64,000 nt of DNA from Penicillus capitatus (taxonomy: Eukaryota > Chlorophyta): positions 1,736,001 to 1,800,000 of the forward strand of contig OZ287694.1 in assembly GCA_965649825.1 (NCBI GenBank), in the 5' to 3' direction. The position numbers were made by a program, and so were the translations under genes. Numbering within the stretch: position 1 is the first letter of the stretch; each line of letters begins with the position of its first letter. Under the pieces are notes generated by a model, which worked only from the letters and a program-made list of their open reading frames with translations, made no database searches and was not told the DNA's origin. This document shows, piece after piece, positions 35,048-45,676 of the stretch.

Positions 35048-35190
35048 CTTGCAACTGACTCTTGAAATTCCTAGGTATGTCTAGAAAGTGTCTAGACAGG
35101 ACTCGATTTCCACAAAGTAAGGCGCTTCAGTGCACACAGCACACGCGCAACGTCACTCAGACGGAGTTCAAACGAAGGAGCGTTGTCTCA

Positions 35191-35202
35191 GCTCCGAAAC
35201 CA
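35191..35202 (-). other. Predicted primer-binding site
   Basis: Directly inside the 5' LTR the element strand reads TGGTTTCGGAGC, which would pair with a tRNA 3' end GCTCCGAAACCA. The TGG start fits tRNA priming. The tRNA identity is not known. Confidence 0.7.
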
Positions 35203-35438
35203 TGTCGCGCGGAGGCGCCGAACGAAAACGAACTACAGCGGAAGACTTACAAGTGTTCGAAGCAAGGCGAAAATACGTTCAGATTGTTCATTTTATACTT
35301 GCGCGATGACGCGACTTGACGAGGTAGATGAATCACCCTAGCCTCAGAACCAGAGAAAATGGCCTTGGGTGATTCAACCAAGACCCCCCGGGATGTGGCC
35401 TCCTCAGAAACGAGGCAGCGTCACATCGCTCGGCGACA
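35203..35438 (-). repeat. 5' LTR of gag-only element
   Basis: 236 bp, same as the 3' LTR except one base seen. A diverged relative of its right half occurs near 50395-50515. Confidence 0.92.
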
Positions 35439-35443
35439 GATAT

Positions 35444-35650
35444 TACGCGATATCCAAGAGATAACAGAAACTCAGGTGTCAAACGAGAGATGATTTATGT
35501 GTTCAGGCCTCGCTCAAAAACTCAGTCCCTGAGTGACGACAGGTAAAACAGATGAACTTCAAGAGTGAGTTCACAATGAGACTAGGAAGTTCAGCATGGA
35601 ATTCTAGAAGCTTCCCAAGAACTCCGCAAGAGCTCACTCCTAGTCAGCAT
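35444..35650. repeat. LTR-like segment, right part
   Basis: Continues the unit begun at 33490. Contains pieces also found reversed at 49620-49790, including TGAACTTCAA and AATGAGACTAGG. Lies just downstream of the gypsy-type integrase, where a 3' LTR would be expected. Confidence 0.6.
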
Positions 35651-35746
35651 GATTTGTCCGTGACTCGGCGACGATGGTTACGACGCGCAGCCAAGAACGC
35701 GAAAAGACACGAAGGACAGAAGATGTAATTCATTATTGCCGCCTCA

Positions 35747-36208
35747 TCACGTTCCCTCAGAATCGCGCCCTTTCTTCGAAGATGCAACTTCCAACTTCTT
35801 GAGACGGAGCTTGAGTCCGCCCGAGGCTCTTTCGACCACGCCACCAGAATGTGCCTCGCACGTTGAACTGAGGATATGTTCGATGTTCCGTACTGCCAGC
35901 CATTCTGGAATCTCGTTGCCCGTGAAGCAGGATGCGTTGTCCGTTTGCACTGCCTCTGGACGGCCAAGTTCTCGATCCCATTCCCTGAGAGCCTCGACAA
36001 CCACGGAGGAAGTTGGTTGCGAGAAGACTGTCGCCCTCATCGGTCTGGAAAAAGCAACCACCGGCACCAGAACATATCTGGTGGTTCGTCCATGTGGCAA
36101 TGGATAAGGTCCAGCGACATCCATGAAGACGAGCTGGTTGACACGTGCGGGCAGCTTTCCCTGAATCGTGTCGTGAACTTGCCGGAGAACCGTTGACAGC
36201 GAGGACAA
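35747..36208 (-). pseudogene. Integrase core domain
   Basis: Contains the D,D,E pattern of retroviral-type integrases: LVFMDVAGPYPL (first Asp), EAVQTDNASCFTGNE (second Asp) and HSGGVVERASGGLK (Glu). It follows an HHCC zinc-binding part in the next frame. It would splice the cDNA into the host genome. The frame is open for 153 codons but is not joined to the upstream domains. Confidence 0.85.
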
Positions 36209-36760
36209 TGTGAATCCAGTCCCGCGCTTGCTGAAGCATTCTGGGCCACCGATGTCCCGACGATGAGGGTGCGCACACGTAGTCCCCGCAAGTGACCCCG
36301 GGAATGAACTCTGTCGACGATTTCCTTCTCCGCGTCGGTCATGGCTTGCAATGCATGATTGGAGGCCAGGGGCCTCATCCTTGACAAAAAATTCGCCAAC
36401 TCGTTGTGCTCACTTGGCACGAACTTGTACTGCAGCTGAGGTACAACAGACACGATCCAGGAATCCGGACGAGTAACTCGCACGTCGCTGCGATCGTCCT
36501 CGAATCCCGAAAGCCGTTCCACAAGAGCCTCGTTGTCGGAGTAGAGTGTCACGCGGCGAAAGCCGATAAGGCGACGCGTCGCTTCCGGACCGAACTTGGC
36601 GGTCCGCAGTTCGCCAAGGAGAGAACTTGCCGATGACATCTGGCACGGACACCGAATTGAGATCGGTGAGGCGCATGCGCCCTTTGGCGTCCTCAAAGAA
36701 AAGCGCGCAGCCGCAGCCACGAGCCGACCAATCCGTGCAGAGATGGAAGCGAGTGACGGA
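36037..36760 (-). pseudogene. RNase H and integrase zinc-binding region
   Basis: RNase H hallmarks are CTDWSARG near 36745 in one frame and YSDNEALVERLSG with HNELANFLSRM in another. The integrase HHCC motif follows (VHSRGHLRGL then CPRCQ). Frame changes separate these parts. Confidence 0.75.
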
Positions 36761-36970
36761 CGGAGTTACCAGTTGTAGTGTACAGATCCCTTCGAAAATC
36801 TGTAACCAGATCCGTCACACGAGAGGCATCGAATGGTTCCTTGCGCTCGAGACATTCCGCGAGTGGCGAGAGTTTCGTTGCCACCGAGTGGGGTACGTGC
36901 CGGCGCAGCAGATCGAATACTCCGAGCTTGGACTGGAGGGTCTCGAGTGGTGGAGATGGGCGTGAGCAGA

Positions 36971-37582
36971 TCATGCTCCCCGGCCTTGATGCATGAGGTG
37001 GAGGCGATGCGTCCATGGGGTTGAGGATCGAATCCGAGACACTGATTGGACGAAGAAGAGAAGTCGAATCTTCCGTTGTCGAATAATCTGGATCCCGTGT
37101 TCGTCGAAGCGCGCGAGAACGTCGTGCATGTTCGCTGAGAACTCGGCCTCGGACGATCCACCGATGATGACGCCGTCCGCGTAGTTTAGAGCGGCGCTGT
37201 CTCTCAGTATACGGCCGACGCGGTCGTGGAACAATCCACTCGAGAGGCACCATCCCCGCGGGATCACACACCACTGGTACCTGTCAGTGCCAAAGCCGAA
37301 GCCGAAGATGTGTCGGATGGACGGCACCAGGGGAACGGAGAAGAATCCGTTGGCGACATCCAGGACACAGAAGTGCGTCCACGTCGCAGGCACTCTCCGA
37401 AGGATCCTGCCGATGCTCGCGAGGTCGCCCGGCGGTACCTCAGAGTGGGCATCGAGCTTGCGATAATCGCCGACCAGTCGCGTCCGCTTTCCTTGGTCCT
37501 TCGAGAGGAACATGACTGTGCTTTTGTGTACAGCCGGGGACAGGCTCGAAGAATCCTGCGTCGAGATACTCCTGAGTGGCAC
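36971..37582 (-). pseudogene. Reverse transcriptase domain with YADG in place of YxDD
   Basis: Motifs follow Ty3/gypsy RT: KRTRLVGDYRKLDAHSE, FCVLDVANGFFSVPL, FGFGTDRYQWCVIPRGW and LNYADGVIIGG. The catalytic box normally reads YxDD; here the second Asp is Gly, which should abolish polymerase activity. Confidence 0.85.
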
Positions 37583-38529
37583 TATCGGCTACGTCGTCTC
37601 CGACCATCCTCATCGCATCGAATGACGATCCGTACTCGGTCTTCAACTCTCCGTGGATTCTGGAGTCTCTCTCGTAGACGGACAGGTCCCTCATCTTCTC
37701 TGTCATGGATGGCTTGGTGGAGGAGAGCAACCGAGGATGGGATGCCCGGCATTCGACGGTGAACATTTCGGACTCCGGGGGCTGCGCATGTTGAGGTTTT
37801 CCTCGGCCCGGCGAGGCTGTGTTCATTCAGATGGCGAACGTCAAATCCGACCGGCGAGACGACTGCGACGGCCCCTGTCTTTGATGAAACGACGGCTTCG
37901 TGTCTTGAAGTGTTGAAGAGCTGCAGATTTGTTTCGCCAGAGCGGGCCGAGTATCGATACGAGCTCATGACACGAGGAATGTGACACGAATCGAACAAAC
38001 TGAACCGAGTGCCTCGGACGTGCCAAGGCAAGAGAACCCGCTGCCCACGCGGCGGCTTGAGAGAGTACGTTTGCCAAACGGAATGACAGTTGAGGTCTCG
38101 GCCTTCTTCAATCGCCGGCCACGCTCGAAGAGCCAACGCTGTCCCAAAACCGTCACGCCGTTGGCTCCGGCCCTCTCGGGTGTGGCGGACTGCCCACTCA
38201 GATCTTGGCAGACGAACCAAGTTGCACAGCACCTTTTCGGCGGTGCGGGTCTCGAGGTACCGCTCACCGCGGTTCAGTCGAAACTGAAACTGCTCCAAGG
38301 CGGGGCTTCCCAGGACAATCCTGCTGGCCTCATTCATCACAAGGCATGTCGCTGGCTCCTGCTCAGGTCCCATCTTCGTCTGCACGACGACCCTTCCCAG
38401 CACGTCGGCGGACTCTCCATCGAAACCAGAGACGGACTTCGTGTCGGAAGGAGAAATGGGGATGCCGTGAGATTCCGCCACCCTTTTTGGAAGGATATCG
38501 ATGCTTGACCACCCGGAATCATTGAGCAC
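37583..38529 (-). pseudogene. Aspartic protease region
   Basis: Begins LNDSGWSSIDILPKRVA with the catalytic DSG triad, then a flap-like SVSGFDGE and IVLGSPALEQF, the hydrophobic-G pair of retropepsins. Downstream the frame continues without clear motifs toward RT. Confidence 0.7.
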
Positions 38530-38745
38530 TTTCCTCTTTGCTTCTCTTCATGGAGGTACCCAGCCACCTCAAACAACGGACGCTGCTCGATGGCATCCAC
38601 GCCGACGCTGCCCCGCGGAGAGCCTGTTTCCCGATCGAAGACTGAACCGCAGCCGCCAGACAGCCGAAGAGATGGATTCTGACTCAGACTTGGTCGCCCT
38701 GGAAACGTGAGATGTCGCAGATCTCGTCTCGGACAGTGAATCATC

Positions 38746-39112
38746 TCAAATCTCGTTCGCCGCGGCGATGCACTGCCCCTGAGCGCACACCGGAGATCGC
38801 GGTCTGACACGGTTGCACCTTGGACACACATACCGCGGACAGTTTGTGTTCCAATGGTTTCCTCCGCGGCGGCGACAGGGCGAGGGAGGAGCTTTTGGCG
38901 GCGCGAGACATTGGTCTTCCTTAGTTCGATGCCCGTCGGTTTTGTCGGGGTCGAAGAGATCTCCCGTAAGGCGCCTGGCTCTGCGATTGGGACGGCGTCC
39001 TCCTCGTCGTCCGGCCAATAAAGTTTCTGAGTCTTTTCAGTGTGTCTTCGGCGGATGCTTCATCCACATTTACGTCAAGCAATGGCATCATGAATTCCTC
39101 CGGCAGCTGCAA
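38746..39112 (-). pseudogene. Zinc-knuckle region of the gypsy-type element
   Basis: CRRRGGNHWNTNC followed by CPRCN resembles a C-x2-C-x3-H-x4-C knuckle in which the second Cys has become Arg. Flanked by basic, Arg-rich sequence. Confidence 0.55.
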
Positions 39113-39266
39113 CTTCGATCAGCTGCATCGCCATCGCTTCCGAAACTCTCGGTTGGGTGCGGTGCCATGCGCTTTGCGGTCTCGCCAAGAACGGAAGCAG
39201 CTGTTCCTTGTCTTGACGGTTTGCGTCCTGCAGATGACGGAAGGCCCCGATCTCATCCGCCACAAC

Positions 39267-39989
39267 CTATGGCTTCGATCTGGACCATACCCCAACGGAG
39301 GCGCTGGCGGCCAGCCAATGAACGCACCAGAGTGACGCTCGCCCTCCCAGAGACATCATCCGCCGCGAATTCTTGAGTGTCTTCCACAGGGTCCAGGTGT
39401 CGTGGAGGCTTAGATAAGGCAGAACGATCCTGACGCCAGGGGAGCTTTTGTCCCAGCTCTGAAGGATCTCCACAGCAGTGTCTCCGAGCATCCGCACGAT
39501 TCGCCGCGAGAAGCCTTCGAGGCATCCGTGGACACAGAGTGCTACCACGTCTTGGAAAACGGCGAAGCGTTTCTTGAGCGCCTCTCCTTCAGTCGCGTTT
39601 GCTTGACGGGACGCGTCTTCTTCGCGTGTTTCCTTGAGGATCTTCGCGGCTTGAAGTACGTCTCGCACGAGCATTCCCCGAACGTCGGTGTGCGACTCGA
39701 TTTCGACTCGAACCTGTTGTATTTCCGCATTCAGTTTTTCGTTGTCGCGACGAAGCTGCTCCTCGACTCTGAGCATCTCGGCTTCGAGTTGCTTCACGTC
39801 TTCGCGTCCACGTCCAAACACACGCTGCCACATCGCCATTTGCTCATTTTCGACGATGCCGTTATCGACGTTTCTTCGTTTCCCGATGTTCCAGACGAAG
39901 AACAGGACCAACAGCCTCAGAATCGAAGATGATGGACGCAATTTCTTCATACTTCCGGTCGAGGCTGGGAGCCCTGCCAGAGTCGGCAT
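39267..39989 (-). pseudogene. Gag-like N-terminal part of the gypsy-type element
   Basis: 240-codon frame with a hydrophobic stretch (LLVLFFVWNIG) and a charged coiled coil (VKQLEAEMLRVEEQLRRDNE). No recognised domain, but its place upstream of the knuckle and protease fits Gag. Confidence 0.5.
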
Positions 39990-40004
39990 GTTTGTTCTTG
40001 TCGG

Positions 40005-40118
40005 AAAGCATCAACAGCGATCTACAAAGACGAGAAGCCGTTTATCAGCAACGGCTGTATATCGAACAAATTGAGGCGACGCATTCATCCAAGTCGAATC
40101 AGAATGACGAGGACACGA
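40005..40118. repeat. Direct repeat bordering the retroelement zone, right copy
   Basis: Partner of 32712-32830. On the plus strand it can be read as SESINSDLQRREAVYQQRLY, so it may be coding sequence of an unrecognised gene running to 40885. Confidence 0.6.
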
Positions 40119-42333
40119 CAAAGAGCTAGGATTCCATGAAGGCGAATGGCAGTCGACAACGAGTAGCTAGACCTGCGTTTCGGTTTGCCCAGTTCATGCG
40201 AGGCGCGAGATGACTGGGATACCATACGGATACCGACAGCAGAAGCCTGTCGGCGTTTCCGAATTGGGAGAAGAAATGGACAGTGAAGACGGAGGAACTC
40301 TTACCGTGTCCTGCAGAAGATAGCCTGTGCAGAGCAAAGCGCTGAGGTGAAGGGTCGAACATCCGAGGGATCCATCCTTCGTGCGGATCGCAAACGCAAG
40401 TGAGAATCACTCTTGCCGCCGGAGAACGAATCGTATCTTCTGTTCTTTCACAGGCAACTCTGTCTGTGATTCCTCTGCGCCGAGGAGTCACGTTTCTGTG
40501 CGATGTCTTCAAGATAGCCCCGAGACCAAGAAACTCCCGTCACGACAGATTTCAGAGAGTCGTGGACGCGCTCGGGATGGAGCCATTAGTCAGATCACGA
40601 CACGCGGCTCTCTGGTATTGGATCCGATGGATCTTACCAGAGTCTCGCCCTTTCATCCATTTCCTAGCCGGAGATGCACGATGTGTCAGCCGTGTTGCTC
40701 GGAACCCATGCCTGGACAGCTTCCGAAGCATCATGCGACCGCTCTCCTGCTTCGTTCTTCCCAACGTCCGTGTCCCCGGAAAGAAAACGATCGTCCTCCG
40801 GTGTCCGATCCCTCAGGACATACTGAACAGAAAATGCTTCAAGCATCCGTCTAACTGGATCTGCGCGTTGAATGCAAACCGTTGAATGAAGATGAGATCG
40901 GGTGAACCGTCGTGACGTTATTCTTCGGGTGGAGCATCCTGCCCTGTCTATGTCGTACGAACAGCAAAGCAGATCTCTCCGTTTGTCGATTTTCTCGCCG
41001 CAAACGCCCTTCGACGTGACTCCGAAGAGCGGCGGCGATCGAACAGAGGACGCATGCCGAAGCAGCCAGAAGAGGTTCTCTCTGTGAGCGCCTGCGGTCA
41101 GTGGGACGCTGCTCTGTTTGGCATAGATTGCCGAAACCTTGGCGGTATCTCGGTGTCAGATGTCGACCCCTGCCGGTCAGAAGATCCCTCGTCCGTTCGT
41201 CGTATCGGATGTGTTGCACAGCAGCTCCACATTACATTGGTAGGCGATGCCTCACAGTACAGGACAGGAATCGAAGAAAAGCTCCCAGATGACATCGAAA
41301 GCTTTCGATCTGTTCGTACCCCATCGCGCGACAAGAAAGGCGATCAAGAAACGGTCAATAGGCATGAGATTGTCAAACGGCCACTCCGTGCTCTTAGAGG
41401 GTGTGGGATCGTAGGTATGTTGTGAGGATCTTGATAACGTGGCGCGACGGGTATGTGTTCTCTGGCGGCTGCCTTGACGGACTGCAGTCAACGTTTCTGG
41501 TACCGGATCCGCCTGAATAGGAGACGGAGCAACAGATGAAGGACGTAAAGGACGGCAGAAGATGACGCGGAGGGAGGATGCCGATTCAATGGACTGACTG
41601 TCTTTGCGAGGTGGGTGCACACAGCAGTGCATGCGGTGTGTGCGGCTGGACGCCTATCCACATAAACTTCGAATTCGACTGCAGCTCAGAGAAAGTCGAC
41701 CTAACTGCCAAATCGCCGAAAACATCAGCCACTAGGCGATGCGACCAATCCCATCAAGACGACGGAGACGAAGACGGGCGACTGGGTGAGGGTGAGCAAG
41801 AGAAGAAGCTTCCAGTGCCCATCGCACAGTGGCTTCTGGAGAAGCGGCACGCGATTTCCATGGAGAGCATTCCCATCGCAAGCATGAGACTCCTGACTGC
41901 AGGTGCCGGAAAAGCTGTCGAGAGAGCAGTGGACCATTCACTCTGCGTCCTTGCAGCCTGTCAAGGTCAATCTGTCTGCGCTGCCCGAGGCACGTTAGAC
42001 CTGCATCTGCTCTTGCCCATCTCTGGTTCAGCCAGCCTCGTTTCCCGTATGATGTGACAGCTGTGTGTAAAAGAAGGTCCGATCCGACCGTCTGTTGTTT
42101 TCGGCGCCTGGCGACCGCTTCTACTGCGTTTCATCACGCTGCTTTTTGTTCGGTTCTTGCATTCTCGAAGGCATTGTGCTGTCTAGATTTCCATGGCCAC
42201 CTGGCCTTTTGTTCAGGACGGGTTCACGTGCTGAATGGGCGCTTATTCCTTGTCAAAGGAAGTTGCTGTGCTTCGACGGGCGCTGTCTGTGGTTCTGGTG
42301 ACGGGCTGACGCATCTTCCCAGAGAAGTCACGT
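40119..42333. other. Unassigned region with unrecognised open frames
   Basis: A plus frame at 40400-40885 (FQRVVDALGMEPLVRSRH, ending WICALNANR) has a related 3' end at 50560-50730, so it is probably part of a repeated gene or element. Another plus frame at 41578-42057 has no motif. No function is assigned. Confidence 0.4.
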
Positions 42334-42362
42334 CACAGCACAGCACAGCATAGCATAGCACG
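42334..42362. repeat. CACAG/CATAG microsatellite
   Basis: Short 5-bp-period array (CACAG repeats turning into CATAG) about 100 bp upstream of the aminopeptidase start. Confidence 0.8.
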
Positions 42363-42462
42363 AGTATTTGAGGGACAACCAGAACCGTGAATCGTCCAGC
42401 TGTGAACACTTGTCGAGTCTTTTGCTGTTACTGCTTTTGCTGCGCGGCATACCAGCGACACA

Positions 42463-45400
42463 ATGACCGACGAAAGCCCACAAGAGATCTTCCTCAAAGA
42501 TTACAAACCGACCCCCTATCTTATCAGCAAAATCAGGCTGGAGTTCAGTATCAAGGACAAGGTCACGACCGTTCTCGCGACATCAGACTTCACACTCAAC
42601 CCCGAGTACGAGGATGGCAGCCGCGATGTCTTTCTTAACGGACACGGTGACATGACACTCGTATCCGTTAAAATCGACGATGTTGACGTTCTCGAGAAGG
42701 ATAAAACGTCGACGCCAAACAGTTTGCTCCTGCGCAATGCGCCACACGGCAATTTCGTTTTGCAAGTGAAGACCGAAATCAAAAACCAAGACAACAAGTC
42801 GAAGGAAGGACTTTACATGTCGGGCGGGACTTACAGAGAGTCGATTGAAAAGTTGATTCAAAAAGGACTTCAAATTTCGGGCGGAACTTACGACAGCGAG
42901 TCGATTGAAGAGTTGATTAAAGATGGATTTCAGATGTCGGTCAAGACTTACGACAAAGAGTCGATTGAAAACTGGATTATAGCACTAGTTCGAAATTCGG
43001 GCGGGACTTACAACAGCGAGTCGATTGATAAGTTGCTTGAAGAAGAATTTCAGATGTCGGTCAAGACTTACGACAAAGAGTCGATTAAGAAGTTGATTAA
43101 AGAAGCAATTCAAAATTCGGGCGGGACTTACAACAACGAGTCGATTGATAAGTCGCTTGAAGAAGAATTTCAGATTCCGGGCGGGGCTTACGACATAGAG
43201 TCGAGTGAAAAGTTGATAAAAGAAGGAATTCGCATTTCGGGCGGGACTGACAACAACGAGTCGATTGAAGAATTGATCGAAGAAGAAGGACTTTACATTT
43301 CGGGCGGGATTTTCTGCACGCAGTGTTCGCCGGAAGGATTCCGCCGTATTACGTTTGCGCTCGATCGTCCAGACGTCTTGTCCACTTACGAAGTCCGCAT
43401 TGAAGCCGACAAGGAAAAGTACCCGGTTCTGCTGTCGAATGGCAACCGTACTGGACATGGTGATCTGGAAGATGGCCGTCATTTTGCTGAATGGCATGAC
43501 CCCCGTCCCAAACCGTGCTATCTCTTTGCCTTGGTGGCAGGCGATTTGGAATGTGAGATGGATACGTTTGAGAGAACGAAAGGAGGAGATTTGGAACTGT
43601 GTATCTACACAAAGAAACCCGACGAAGATGAAGAACACGACAAAGAAGAAGTGAAGCGTGCCATGGAATGGTTAAAAAAAGCCATGGCGTGGGATAAAGA
43701 GCATTTTGGACTCGAGTATGACGATGAATTGAAGGTGTACCATATCGTGGCGGTCGATGATCTCAAGTTCGAAGCGATGGAAAACCAGTCGCTGAACATT
43801 TTCAAGTCGGCAGATCTGCTGTTATCCCCCAAGAGTAAGGAAGACCATGATTTTTTCAAAGCTCAAGCCACCGTGGCACATGAGTACTTTCACAGTTGGA
43901 CGGGAAATCGCGTCACTCTTCGAGACTGGTTTCAGCTGACGCTGAAAGAAGGACCTACCGTGTGGAGAGAACAGGTAAAGGATCAATCGCACAAGACTCT
44001 GCACAACCATCACCAGCACCCGATGTTAACAACACGTGTGTGATGCAGGAGTTTTGTTCTGATCAGAATTCGCGTGTTGTCGAGCGCATAAAAAATGTGA
44101 GAATATTGCGTGCTGTCGTGTTCTCCAAAGAATCTGATCCCTCGGCGCATCCGATTCGTCCTCAGTCCTACACCGCGGCGAAAGACATTTTCGACTTCGA
44201 CACTTACCGAAAGGTTAGATGGAGATCCATCACGGATGAATGCGTGTGGGATCTGGAGTGAGATTTGAGTTTTAGGGTGCAGAAGTGATCAACATGTATC
44301 GTACGATCTTGGGCGATGTCGGATTCCGCAAAGGCATGGATCGGTACTTTGAGAACTGCGATGGCAAGGCCGCTAGATGCGAAGACCTTCGCGATGCGAT
44401 GTCTGCAGCCAACGGCGACAAAGATCTGTCCACTTTGTTCAGGTGGTATGATCAGGCAGGAACGCCGAATGTCAAGATCAAGACGACCTATAACGAAACC
44501 GATCACACGTACACATTGCGTGCGACGCAGGAGACACCGCCGACACCTAGACAAAAGGAAAAGGTCCCTGTGCTCATTCCTCTCCAAATGGCTCTGTTGG
44601 GAGAGGATGGCAAAGAGATGTCACTCAAGTTGAGAGTCGATCAGGCCACTCCTCCGGCCGATCCGGTCATCACTGAGATTGTTTTGGAGTTCGATACGGC
44701 AGAAGCGACATATGTTTTCGAAGATGTGCCCTCCAAGCCAGTCCTTTCCATTCTCCGTTCCTTCTCGGCTCCAGTGAAGCTCGAGATCGAAGGACAGACA
44801 GATAAAGATTTACGTTTTCTTGTTAAAAACGACAGTGACGGGTTCAATAGGTGGCCCTACTGACAGAATGATGTGACGTTTTCGATCCGGTGTGCCTCTC
44901 AGGTGGGATGCATCTCAACGTCTGTGGAAAGATATCATTAAGAAGCTCTATGAAGACGCCAAAGCCGACCCCGATGCGCCGCTGGGAGAGGTCCCTCAGT
45001 ACCTCATCGATATCTACGAATCCGTCTTGAAAGATGAAGATGAAGATGGACAGCTTCGCGCGCTGATTCTGGAACTTCCAAGCAAGGAAGGGATGGTCAA
45101 CGAGCTCCATGATGTGGATACAGAGCTGCTGGAGAAAGTGATAAAGCATTTTAATAAAGAAATGGGGACGAGTCTGCAGGTCACCATTTGGAAATACTTG
45201 ATGGAAAACGTGGTCAAAGGTAATGCATCCTATATGCACGGATCTCTCACGACAAACGCTCCTGCAGATGAAACATACAAGTTCATTCCTAGCCAGGTGT
45301 CCAAACGCGCCATGGAAGAGATCTGCTTGAGCTATTTGGCCGCGACTGAGAAGCCAGTGTATTCGATTATGCTCGCGGAACTTCTTAACGAGGAACAGAA

Positions 45401-45575
45401 CATGGAACTTATGAACGAGGAAACGAACATGGCAAATGAGGATATACTGTTCCATGCCGCGAACCAATTGCCCTGCAGCCCGAAAGAATTCAACAATTTG
45501 AGGGAGCTCTTAAAGGGTCATAAGATAAGTCACAACAGTTTAGCAGTCACGATGACGAAACGACGTAAAGCATGA
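42463..45575 (+). CDS. M1 zinc aminopeptidase (PepN type) with internal repeat insertion
   Basis: Exons 42463-43974, 44049-44213, 44276-44850, 44903-45575; 974 residues. PepN-type landmarks: DYKPTPYLI, then a loop normally reading [68 protein letters not shown], zinc site [13 protein letters not shown] with the third ligand in [12 protein letters not shown], and [12 protein letters not shown] carrying the transition-state Tyr. Between two copies of GLY.SGG lie 160 extra residues in 20-residue repeats. The substrate-anchoring Glu of CTQCE is Ser and GAMEN is EAMEN. The zinc site looks intact, so fold and catalysis may persist with altered specificity. The family C-terminus is separated by stops (see 45677), so the gene may be truncated. 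Confidence 0.88.
42808..43287 (+). repeat. 60-bp in-frame tandem repeat, eight units
   Basis: Period is exactly 60 bp: TCGATTGA-type words start at 42841, 42901, 42961, 43021, 43081, 43141, 43201 (TCGAGTGA) and 43261. Each unit encodes about SIEELIKEGxxxSGGTYxxE. The units contain the enzyme's own GGACTTTACAT-TCGGGCGGG motif, so the array grew from the active-site loop. Confidence 0.95.
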
Positions 45576-45676
45576 CGTCGTGTCCGAATGTAACAGGGGG
45601 TTTTGGAAAACAAAGCATGATGTTTAAAGAGCTCTGTTATCTTACCACATGACTGTCTGCGCGTATCGGTACTGAT

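Larger units (their letters stand above)
33638..35438 (-). mobile_element. Gag-only LTR retroelement with target-site duplication
   Basis: 1801-bp element with two 236-bp LTRs (33638-33873 and 35203-35438) that begin TGTCGC and end GCGACA and differ at one position seen (33850/35415). Both flanks read GATAT (33633-33637 and 35439-35443), a 5-bp target-site duplication. The element runs on the minus strand: 5' LTR on the right, a primer-binding site next to it, one gag-like gene, then the 3' LTR. No protease, reverse transcriptase or integrase is present, so it must be mobilised by another element. Near-identical LTRs mean recent insertion. Confidence 0.93.
35740..39989 (-). mobile_element. 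Decayed Ty3/gypsy-type retrotransposon body
   Basis: On the minus strand the order is coiled-coil/Gag-like, zinc knuckle, aspartic protease, reverse transcriptase, RNase H, integrase, the Ty3/gypsy order. The reading frame changes repeatedly between domains, so the element is degenerate or needs several frameshifts. LTRs are not certain; the segments at 33490-33637 + 35444-35650 and the direct repeats at 32712 and 40005 are candidates. Confidence 0.85.

Noticed and set aside
42808-43287. CRISPR-like or satellite interpretation of the 60-bp repeats
   Set aside because: No unique spacers, the repeats are contiguous, in frame and inside a eukaryotic gene.
42516-43638. Minus-strand repetitive frames over the aminopeptidase array
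   Set aside because: Antisense shadows of the 60-bp in-frame repeat; the plus strand carries the conserved enzyme motifs.
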